Positions 24,814 to 34,160 of a stretch of 64,000 bases of DNA are shown here, piece after piece; positions within the stretch are counted from its first letter, which is position 1, and each line of letters starts with the position of its first letter. The position numbers and the translations under genes were made by a program. The DNA comes from Myxocyprinus asiaticus. Its lineage: Eukaryota; Chordata; Actinopteri; Cypriniformes; Catostomidae. Where the stretch lies: the NCBI RefSeq assembly GCF_019703515.2, contig NC_059362.1:44381826-44445825 (forward strand), given 5' to 3'. The notes below the pieces were generated by a model, which worked only from the letters and a program-made list of their open reading frames with translations, did not search any database and was not told where the DNA came from.

Positions 24814-25076
24814 TAGCTGGGGGCAGTGGTAGCTCAGCGGTTAAGGCTCTGGGTTACTGATCAGAAGGTCGGGGGTTCAAGCCCCAGCACCGCCAAGATG
24901 CCACTGTTGGGCCCTTGAGCAAGGCCCTTAACCCTATCTGCTCCAGGGGTGCCGTATCATGGCTGACCCTGCACTCTGACCCCAGCCTAGCTGGGATATG
25001 TGAAAAAGAAGAATTTCACCGTATATGTGCAAATGTATAATGTGTGATAAATAAAGAAAATTATAATTAATTAATT
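24814..25076 (+). mobile_element. tRNA-derived SINE (V-SINE-like)
   Basis: tRNA-like head with box A TGGTAGCTCAGCGGTTAAGG and box B GGTCGGGGGTTCAAGCCCC; core TGTTGGGCCCTTGAGCAAGG; A/T-rich tail. Flanked by the direct repeat AGTGA (24809-24813 and 25077-25081). Inserted in the inverted part of the minisatellite. Confidence 0.85.
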
Positions 25077-25727
25077 AGTGACAACACCCCAGCAATACCC
25101 TGCGACCAGTCAAAAAAAATTAAAAATAGCCTATGTGACTGGTTGCTAGTGTTCTGGGTGGTTGCTAGGCATTGTTAGGGTGTTTTAGCTGACTGCTAGG
25201 GTCTTTGGGTGTTCGCTAGGCATTGCTAGGGTGTTGTCACTGGTTACTAGACTGTTCTGGCTGGTTTTTAGTCATTGCTAGGATTTTTTTTTTTTTTTTT
25301 TTTTTTTTTTGGACTGGTCACAAGGCATTGCAGGGGTGTTGTCACTGGTTGTTAGGCTGTTCTGGCTGGTTGCTAGGTGTTGTCAGTGTGTTCTAACTAG
25401 TTGCTAGGGTCTTTGGGTTGTCTCTAGACATTGCTAGGGTGTTGTTACTGGTTGTTAGGCATTGCTAGGTTTTTTTTAATGTTTGCTGGGCGTTACTAAG
25501 GTTTTATGGCTTGCTGCTAGCCATTTTGGGGATTATTTGTCTGGATGCTAGGTGTTGATTGGGTTTTTTGCTGGTTGCTAGGCGTCGCAAGGGTGTCTTG
25601 GCTTGCTGCTAGCAGTTTTTAGGATTTTTCGGCTGATCGCTAGGCATTGCAAGGGTTTTTTTGTCTGGTTGCTAAGCTGTTCTGACTGGTTAGTGTTGTT
25701 TATTAGCACACACTGTCTGTTGTTTTA

Positions 25728-25928
25728 ACACCCCAATTAGCTAAAGGAATAAAGCAAATCAGGTAACAAAGCACACAGATACACCCCCCAAAATTGTGCT
25801 GAATACAATTTGTACAGTGCTATTTCAGCACATTTCACAGCCAGGTTTTACACCCGGATTAACACCTCGATTGCATGTGGTTAGTGAATAAGATGTTGCT
25901 TTTTGCCTGTTTATTGAATTCACCTCTC
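25728..25928. mobile_element. Relative of the TTAGTGAAT element
   Basis: Shares CTAAAGGAAT...AAATCAGG, ACACGCCC-like and GATTGCATGTGGTTAGTGAA with 3801-4477. No coding capacity. Confidence 0.45.
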
Positions 25929-25935
25929 TATATTA

Positions 25936-26460
25936 ACAAATACGCAAGCATCCACCTTTCCATTTTAACTCTGGGCAAATTATGTCAGTATTTCTTCTAA
26001 TCTAGTATGAATGCAGTGTCAGCTGTACAGTTCAGACTCTGGTGTCTAATAGATCCAGCTGAAGACATTTTACTTTCACCTCAGAGACTTCTTGAAGCAC
26101 CAGTTCTCCCCCGCCAGTGTCTGGAGAAGCTTTGGAAGACTTCTTGCTTTGTTTCAGGACTGTAGACAGGGCAAGTCAGCACTCTAGAGGTCTACAGACC
26201 AGCTGTGTCCAGTGTATGTCTTCACTATTCATTCAGCGTAATGTCACATAATGTAGAGTCATTATATATCATAAAGTCATTATTTTGTATTGGTTATAGT
26301 CTCATGTGTTCTCTGATTTTCTGCATCCTTAGAGAACAGCACAGTCAGAAACAATCAACTTACAATCAACAGGTCCATTGTTTGAATGGGTCCCAGGACA
26401 AAATTGGGCGAGTCCATAAGCTACAGCTCAAAGCAGTGCAAATCTGTTCAACCCGTCAAC
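25936..26460. other. Unassigned non-coding stretch
   Basis: No gene or repeat family recognised. Confidence 0.4.
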
Positions 26461-26463
26461 ATA

Positions 26464-27455
26464 CATTGATCAGCCACAACATTAAAACCACTGACAGGTG
26501 AAATGAATAACATTTATTATCTCGTTACAATGGCATCTGTCAAGGGGTGGGATATATTAGGCAGCAAGTTAACAGTCAGTTCTTGAATTTCATGTGTTGG
26601 AAGCAGGACAAATGGGCAAGTGTAAGGATCTGATCGACTTTGACAAGGGCCAAATCGTGATGGTTATATGACTGGGTCAGAGCATCTCCAAAACGGCAGG
26701 TCTTGTGTGGTGTTCCCGGTATGCAGTGGTTAGTACCTACCAAAAGAGTCCAAGGAAGGACAACTGGTGAACCAGCGATAGGGTTATGGGCGCCCAAGGC
26801 TCATTGATGCATGTGGGGAGCGAAGGCTAGCCCGTCTGGTCCGATCCCACAGAAGAGCTACTGTAGCACAAATTGCTGAAAAACATAATGCTTGCCATGA
26901 TAGAAAGGTGTCAGAGCACACAGTGTATCGCAGCATGCTGCATATGGGGCTACGTAGGAGTGTGTGCGCATTAGAAATCATTGAACTGTGGAGAATTTCA
27001 AAATAAAATTCATCAATGGTTCTTAATATTATGACTTGTTTATTTACTTTGCTCTTGTTAGCAGGGCCCCCCAGGCACATTGGGGCCTTAGATGGCTGCC
27101 TGTATCCCTGTAGGACAGGCCGGCCCTGCGTACCACCTACCTAAAGATTGCTGCAGACCACATCCCTTCATGGCAACAGTATTCCCTGATGGCAGTGGCC
27201 TCTTTCAGCATGATAATGCACCCAGCAACATTGCAAAAATTGTTCAGGAATGGTTTGAGGAACATGACAAAGAGTTCAAGGTGTTGACTTGGCCTACAAA
27301 TTCCCCAGATCTCAATCCGATTGAGCATCTATGGGATGTGCTGGACCAACAAGTCTGATCCATGGAGGCCCCACCTCGCAACTTAAAGGATCTGCTGCTA
27401 ACGTCTTGGTGCCAGATACCACAGGACACCTTCAGAGACTCTTGTCAACTCTCAT
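26464..27455 (+). mobile_element. Tc1-like transposon, interrupted and 3'-truncated
   Basis: Left terminal repeat after TA: CATTGATCAGCCACAACATT then AAAACCACTGACAGGTGAA, a Tc1 terminus of the Tdr2-like type. The 5' transposase half decays to 26960, foreign sequence occupies about 26961-27128, then the C-terminal half reads FPDGSGLFQHDNAPSN, WFEEHDKEFKVLTWPTNSPD and LNPIEHLWDVLDQQV, keeping the second Asp and the Glu. The right terminal repeat is missing. Confidence 0.8.
26961..27128 (-). mobile_element. hAT-like end nested in the Tc1 copy
   Basis: On the minus strand starts CGCAGGGCCGGCCTGTCCTA, a common hAT-like terminus. It interrupts the Tc1 transposase between its two halves. Confidence 0.5.
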
Positions 27456-27555
27456 TGAGTGTAACAGTAGCCAGCTGGTACGTGATAGCTGTGCAGTGTG
27501 TGTAAACCTCACTACCATGGCCTTAAGAGGTGCACTAGCGACTGACACAAGAGGC

Positions 27556-27650
27556 TGTAGCCTTTAGCCTTCTCGTTAGTGCACCTGCATCCCATGCCAG
27601 AGACCCCAGTTCGAATCCTGCTCAGAGCTGGTTGAGCAGGACCATGAGCA
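27556..27650 (+). repeat. tRNA-like SINE head fragment
   Basis: Box A-like TCTCGTTAGTGCACCTGC and box B-like CCAGTTCGAATCCTGCTCAG, spaced as in a tRNA-derived promoter. No full SINE body. Confidence 0.4.
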
Positions 27651-29818
27651 TGAGCATGAGTCCAAACATTTTATTCATCTTCTGTGTTCTTGTGCATTGA
27701 TTAGGACAGAATGGATTCTCATTTATGCAGACGAGCACACAGTGAAAGTAACTGGTGCACTTGGACCCCCTTCGGTTGTGCGAATGCTCTTGGCTGCTAG
27801 AATTCTGCTAAGATATTTCCATGAAGTCATGCTTGACCTTCGCATCAATTTGAGCCCTAAAGAGAATAGTCTTTCCTTTTTCTCTCCTGTACCCGTCTCT
27901 GGGTTTGGGAAGCAGCAGTTAGTGAGTGTTAAAAGCTCCCTGCAGAGACTCGTGCATTTTTCTTCAGGTTTTTCTTCAGTTGTGTGATGTTCCAGAGTGT
28001 AAGTGTACTGTGTGCTCAACATGAAGGAGTCCTAATTCTAAAAGCCCAGTATTCCCATTGGGAAGCTGTATGGCATAATGTCATTGTTATGTTAGCCATG
28101 TTTTAGCACAGATACTTCTGGCTACTATGTTAAAGGGATAGTTCACCCAAAAATTTATATTCTGTCATTATTTATTCACCATCACTAGAGGAGTGACAGT
28201 GACCAGGGGCTGTCAAACTCCCAATAAGACAAAAAGCACTGTAGAATTTCCATAAAAGTAGTTGTAATTATTGTATTTATGAGTATGTCACACTCTAGTG
28301 TTTTGTTGTCAGAGAGAATAGGAAACAGAGTACATCAGTTTCATTGCATATTTCTTGGGGAACTTTGACATTGTAATACATGTTACTCAGCTTGCTGAAG
28401 ATAATGGAATTTTGGTCAAATACATGCTAGTTTCTCTGTGTAAAATATGTACAGTACTATATGGATCAATCGGTTACTTATCTAAGTAAATGTATGTGAT
28501 TGAAACGGCAAGTAATATCAAGGGAGCTGTATATAGAAAAATTTATAAAACCATCATTCACTTCAGAAACTGTGCTGTTCTCTGCCATGGTGAAAGTTTA
28601 TGTCTCCTCCCAAATCGTACCAAATCGTGCAAGTGAACTGTTCGTGATGGCGTAGAATTTGCGTCTTTGCAGGCTCCTGATTGCAATTATTGTGATATAA
28701 TGCATTTCTCATACCTGTTTGTCTCCAAATAAATCCCCTTCAGAGAGCAGCTTACATTCCTCACATCTCTTGCAACGCATCCACAGGCTCGCGGGAGACA
28801 AATGGTAATATTCATCACATAATTGCACATACAATGCATTCCTGAGAGTCAAAGTGAGTGTCGTTCTGTGCATGTAAAGTTTTGGTGGTAATCCCAAACA
28901 GACGAATACTTTGATAACACAGTGAAGCTGATGTCTTCCATAGTTGTTACCTAGTTACAGTGGTAAACAGCTGCCACCTGTACTCACATTGATAACGTAA
29001 TCAGACCATGGTTCGGACCCAAGTAATATGATATGAACAGAGACCAGCTGGGGCAGGGGGAGGAAATGAACCAAGTGTGAAAGCACCCTAAGAATACCAG
29101 CAGTTCAAAACAGAAGTATTTTGGTTGATCGCATATGAACAAGAGTTGTATATTAATTTTACCGCATCCATGCTACGTGTGATTAGAATTAAATGCTTCT
29201 TTTTTTGTTGTTTTTGATCAACAACTGGTGGACCTCGTCTTTGGATACACGTTATACGGAACGAGTCAGTGGCTTTTTGGTTTTATTGACACTGAGGTAC
29301 CAAGTTTAAATATGCAGAGACACTAATGAGATTTGAGAGCAGCAGTGGAAGGTTTTCAACTAATAGAAGCTTAAATTTCAGTCTGTTCCTTTACAGAAAG
29401 ATATTGTATGTCTTTAGAGGACTTGGAATATAGTGCATATGTTGTACTTTTATAAAGCTAAAAATAAGTTTACAAAAATCTCATTTTATGTTCCGTGAAA
29501 AAAAGTAATGCGAGTTTATGCAAGACAAAATGAGGGTGAGTAAGTTCATTTTTGGGTAAACTGTTCCCTACACTGCTAGCAAGATTAAGCAAACTAATTT
29601 GAATGTTACGCAAATCAAAGTAAATTTAGGAAATGAGGACTTTATCCAAACACCTGTTGAAAATGACATTGATCGTTTGATCTTCAAAGATATTTCTTAA
29701 TTTATAGTGAATAGTCAAAAATCATGTGGATTTGTTTGAATGGTGTGGAACACCTCTTTGTTTGACTTATTGGATTACATCTTAATTTTTTGGAATCAAG
29801 TTTGTTTATACAGTATTA
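27651..29818. other. Non-coding stretch with an inverted pair of a common fish repeat
   Basis: 28130 begins TTAAAGGGATAGTTCACCCA and 29531-29569 is the inverse (GAGGGTGAGTAAG...TTTTTGGGTAAAC), 1.4 kb apart, possibly the two ends of one element. A 96-codon frame at 27697-27987 has no recognised relatives. Confidence 0.35.
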
Positions 29819-31368
29819 CAGTTTTTCTCAGTTGCTTTGGTACATTTCTCAGATCACAATTGAAATTCTCAAAACTACTTGTTCAACCTCTATATCATCT
29901 AGTCACATGTGCACATCATAAAAGCACTTTCTCATTCTTTTGAACAAATTGTCAAGGCTTTGGTACATTCATGCAATTGATTATGTACAATTGTCTGCTG
30001 TTTCCTACATTATCAATTGCTTATGTCATGTTAATCAAAATACATTATTCTGGTTCTCTGTTTAATAGTCTTATCCCCCAAAACAACTAGGCATTAGTTC
30101 ATTGCATAAGTCATTCAATGAAAAATGGTTGAACCAGTTGTCATAATCTGTCAAGCACATTTTCTATACATTTCTATTAGACTTTGTAAATGTGTCTTGA
30201 ATTGACGAATTGTTCTCATGTGAATCTCGATTTTCACTAATGAAGGGGAATGTGTGAAGCGTTAGATCAACCAATCATCAACCAGTTCTCTAAAATAGCT
30301 CAGAGGTGCATGTCCTCACCTTCTTAGATACCCTCTACAGGGATCTCATCCCTGATGATAAGAGGGGTCCATTTCGAGATGATTTACCAAAGTATGTGGT
30401 AATTTGGGATAACGTGAGTTTCCATCACTCAAACACCATCAGGCAATGGTTTGTGACCCACTACAGGATGCTGATGGAATTCCTCCCACCCTATTCCCCA
30501 TTCCTTAACCCAATTAAGGAGTTCTACTCAGCATGGAGGTGGAAGGTGTATGATCGCCAGCCACATACTCAGATGACCCTGCTGGCTGCCATGGATACAG
30601 CATGTGAGGACATCAAAGCAGTCGCCTGCAGAGGCTGGATAAGACATTCCAAAAGATTCTTTCCATGCTGCATTGCAAGGGAAGATATCGGTTGTGATGT
30701 GGATAAGAACTGTGGCCTGACAGACTAGGACGACAGGAGGTGTAGAAAGACTGCACTTTGATTCCCCATACAGTGCTTCATGTACAGTTCTGCCTAAGGG
30801 GTGTTTCCTATGTTTACCTTTCTAATTTTGTCTTTTTTTCCCTTTGTGCTGTAAAATAGTCTTGTCTTTTTCTTTCTATATCACAATGACATTGTACTGT
30901 AATTTGTTGACAGACCAACAGTGAAAGCATAAATGTGAATCTTGTCCAATCTCTTGCAATCAGTATCCCACATACAGTAATGTGTAACTTAGTACTGCTG
31001 AAATTGATGATGTCATACAGAAAAAGGGCAGCCTTGTGCATTTTCAGTCATTGTCATCAAAACCGTAGCCATAGTTTACATCAGGAAATACTGACAGAGT
31101 ACACTGTTATATTGACAACATGGCTAAGCATTTTGACTATCTAATTTGTGAACAATGACACAAGGACTTGTCATTCTGATGGCAATGATATATTCATTGA
31201 CATAAATATTTACTTGAGATGAACTAAGGATTTTGAGCAAGTTACAGGCTTTTGCAGGTAATCCATTGTGTGGTGCTGTTTGTACGAATTGTTTCGTGAA
31301 ATGCACTTTCTGGTTTGCAAATTTTAAGGATGATCCGAGAAATGTACCAAAGCGACTGAGAAAAACTG
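29819..31368 (+). mobile_element. IS630/Tc1/mariner-superfamily element, 1.55 kb, internally deleted
   Basis: Left end CAGTTTTTCTCAGTTGCTTT, GGTACATTTCTC; right end is the inverse with a single mismatch in about 32 bp. Both ends abut TA (29817-29818 and 31369-31370). It encloses a DDE_3-type transposase C-terminal frame on the plus strand. Such well-preserved ends suggest a fairly recent insertion. Confidence 0.85.
30306..30728 (+). pseudogene. DDE_3-type transposase, C-terminal part
   Basis: 140 codons. VVIWDNVSFHHSNTIRQW contains the second catalytic Asp; FLPPYSPFLNPIKEFYSAWR is the third block, where the catalytic Glu of NPIEEF is Lys. WKVYDRQPHTQM follows. The N-terminal DNA-binding region and first Asp are not found between 29819 and 30306, so about the first half is deleted. 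It cannot be catalytically active. Confidence 0.8.
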
Positions 31369-33309
31369 TAACGCAGTTTTTTTTCTGTCCATTTTATGTT
31401 GGTGGTGTTACCTTACTTTTCAAAGGAATAATTCACCCCAAATTGAAAATGGTCATACATTTACAGCGCTCTTATGTTTGATGTCATTTAACATTGCACA
31501 GTATGTTCACCAACCCTTGATGTGTTTTGTTTTTTACCGGCAACCTTTGCTGGTGTGTTTTATATTTTGATACCATTGAAAATCATGTCTTCTTCTAATG
31601 CATTCCTCTTGAGGGTATATCTGGATGCACTTCAAAGGCTCTGCTTTCATAAGAGTGTTACTGAATACTGTCATACCGTTAGATCTGTCTTCATAACTTT
31701 CAAATTAAACTCCAGACCAGCGCTGCGGAAAACAACAGACACTCCTTTAAATCACTGAAAGAGTTATCTGGCCAATGTGGACTCATTCTCTGGAGATTTT
31801 CGTGTGTCTGAACACAATTAAATGTGGACGATTATGCAACAATTCTGGCCATAAATCAATGAAGCCCCTAACAGAAGCTTCCAGCCCAATTTGAAGTGAT
31901 TCCTTATGGGTGAAAGGCAGTTTTTAAGGAGTTTTTGTAAAGACGCATTCAATTTTCCTAATATTCCATTTGGATGAATCTCACAAACTCTCATGAGTCT
32001 TAAACACATCTTGGTCATATTTCACTTGTTTCACCATCAAATATGAATTATATTTTGCAGAACAAAAATGAAGCCTATTTTTAGGACCTTTAAGATTGTT
32101 TGCATTGTGACATTATTTTCGTGACAATTAAGGACATGAGAAAAAAATGATTGATTACTAAAAGTGTAAATTATCTATACATCATGATGAAATTTGTTGC
32201 ACACCCTTTAATTTGTGCCATCTTATTGTCACATCATATTATTTCATTATTATGTCATCTTGGAAACAGTTCTGAACATTTTGAATTTTAAATCCAGTAA
32301 CATGTAAAAACAAAATGTGTTCCCATTTTCCTTTAAATTACAGAAAGACTGTCATTTTTTGCATATGGGCCAATGATGTGACATTCATTTCCGATCTATG
32401 AAGTTATGCAATTCACATAAAATTATTACTTGAATACACCTCTAATATGATGCACATGTTTTCAATTTCTAAGTTCAAAGTCAATTTGATATTTTTTTTC
32501 TAGGGCTCAAAGTAAAACATGTCTAAGTGCCGTACCCGTCCAGAGACAGTAAAAAAATAAGTTTAATTAAAAGTTGCATGAGTGTTTTAAAATATTAACA
32601 TTTAAAAATCTTTTTTTTTTTTTTTTTACTAAATAAAAGTCATGTGGCATAACCAACATGCAGGTAGCCATTCTGTTATTTGTAAAATAAAAATAAAAAC
32701 AAGGAAGACCCCTTTAGACACTCATTCTCAAAAATCAGAAATTTTGATTTTTTTTTAATAAAAAGGCACATTTTGTTCAGGTCAAATAGAGTACCCTAAG
32801 AGACACAAAAGTGTGACAAAATATATTTTCCTTGAATATTATCTTTGAAAACTTTTTTGAAATGAATGATTTAGTTGTGTACACTTACTTTAATACCTTT
32901 ACTAGTCCCGCTTTATCTTAGTATGTACTAACATTAAAATACATACAATACAATGTATTCATTGTGTAACTACATGTTGTTCTGCAAAATTCTCACAAGA
33001 TTAGTATTTGCTGCTACTGAGGTTGAGGTACGATTAGGTTTAGGAGTAGGGTTAGGTTTAAGGTAAAGTTAATACAGATGTAATTAAATGCAGGTACTTT
33101 AAATGTAAGTACACTGTATCAAATTCTTAAGTACACAGTAGTTCAAGACACCTCTCAGACAACTTTGTTTGTCCATGACCCACATATCTGCTAAAAGTTT
33201 TATTTGACCAACTTTTAGGAGTACACTATCATATGGACCTCAATGTGGATGTCTTGCATATCTTTTATGAACAAATAAAATAAATAAATAAATAAAATAT
33301 GACACAAAA
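31369..33309. other. Non-coding stretch downstream of col12a1
   Basis: AT-rich. 31419-31460 resembles the AAGGGATAGTTCACCCMAAA repeat; 32905-33150 is a further copy of the CCCACTTTATATTAG/GTACTTA repeat family (GCTGCTACTGAGGTTGAGG). No gene seen. Confidence 0.4.
32905..33150. repeat. Dispersed repeat, relative of 5571-5860 and 16079-17195
   Basis: Shares TGTTGTTCTGCAAAATTCTC, TGCTGCTACTGAGGTTGAGG, TTAGGAGTAGGGTTAGG and AAATGTAAGTACACTG with the other copies. Confidence 0.55.
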
Positions 33310-34041
33310 ATGATATTTTCAGTAGTTTTATTGAAAAATGCCTCCTCTGTTTCAGAAATAAATAAGAAAATAAGGCTGTGGAATTCACAATGTGCAGTTA
33401 CAAACATGAAGAAGCAATACTATATCCATGTATAGTTTTGCACATAAATGCCAACTGCATTTGATACTGTTAAAACAACAATTACAACAACTATATTCTG
33501 GATTAACAAAAAGAAAAACAAACAACTACAAATGAAATAAAAATATACTAAATATACACCACAGACATGCAATTCCACCTTTGGTAAAATCAGCTGTGAG
33601 TTCAATCAAACATTCATCCAATATGATCAATATTTGATTTATTATAAAGCAACGGAGGGCATGTTTTACTGTGGATGTTTACAAAAAGACAACCTTTCAG
33701 GTGAAGACAGAAATGGATAACTAATGCGTATGAGACATAAATGATGATTTGTGAATATGCAGATGATTGGAAGAGGTGTTGATGTTTGGAAACCCTTCCA
33801 TGGTAATAAATTATCAAACACCTTTCACCTGCACTCTGCTGTGACAAATGAATCCAATCGAACAAATATTTAATGCTATTTTACAAGCAATGGAGTACAA
33901 GTGGACAGACAGAAAGCTTTGAGGTTATATTACGAGATTTATGCGCATAATCATCCGATCTGCTGTGCTGAATTCACACAATTATCTTTACAGGCCAACG
34001 GAACATCAACAAACACATCGCCAATGAACTCCCCCCTTTTA
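33310..34041 (-). other. col12a1: Probable 3' UTR of col12a1
   Basis: Sequence after the TAG stop, AT-rich with no coding signal. It ends at the candidate polyadenylation site described separately. An alternative AATAAA lies at 33643-33638 (minus strand). Extent inferred from signals only. Confidence 0.45.
33327..33332 (-). promoter_or_regulatory. Candidate polyadenylation signal AATAAA for col12a1
   Basis: On the minus strand AATAAA is followed about 20 nt later by TTTTTGTGTC, a U/GU-rich element of the kind found downstream of cleavage sites. About 710 nt after the stop codon. Confidence 0.4.
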
Positions 34042-34160
34042 CTAGGCTATCCTTTTGGATCCCGTCTCAGGCAGTGACCTCTTGCGCCGTTGGTTTGGTG
34101 ATATCTCAAAGTCTTCTTCAGGTATTTGGACTACATGCTCAGCGTCAGGTGGAAACTGTT
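34042..34160 (-). CDS. col12a1: col12a1 terminal coding exon: long-form NC1 tail
   Basis: 119 nt coding part: two bases completing the split Glu, 38 codons, then TAG at 34044-34042. It lies 3657 bp beyond the previous exon. The acceptor is GGCCAAGCAG and the phase matches exactly. Sequence: [20 protein letters not shown], then [19 protein letters not shown]. An acidic stretch is followed by a basic tail with RRKRSL, the layout I recall for the long collagen XII NC1 (heparin-binding variant). The polypyrimidine tract is weak. The phase match, similarity of layout, and in-frame stop together make this a good call. Confidence 0.82.

Larger units (their letters stand above)
20925..25700. repeat. 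GGTTGCTAGG minisatellite array with insertions
   Basis: Tandem degenerate units such as CTGGTTGCTAGGCATTGCTA, GGGTGTTGTCACTGGTTGCT and GGCTGTTCTGGCTGGTTG. Forward-strand tracts: 20925-21033, 22918-24654 and 25126-25700. Reverse-strand tracts: 24655-24813 and 25077-25125. A non-repeat insertion fills 21034-22917 and a SINE fills 24814-25076. Recurrence of GCTAGGGTCTTTGGCTGG hints at higher-order units. Frames reading WLLGCSGWLLV are repeat artefacts. Confidence 0.85.

Noticed and set aside
24827..24900. Possible tRNA gene
   Set aside because: Box A and B are present, but the sequence continues into a SINE core and A-rich tail with target duplication.
22930..25700. CRISPR-like array
   Set aside because: Units are degenerate, with no constant repeat/spacer spacing, in a vertebrate genome; it is a minisatellite.
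27697..27987. 96-codon plus-strand frame as a gene
   Set aside because: No recognisable motif, no splice or family evidence.
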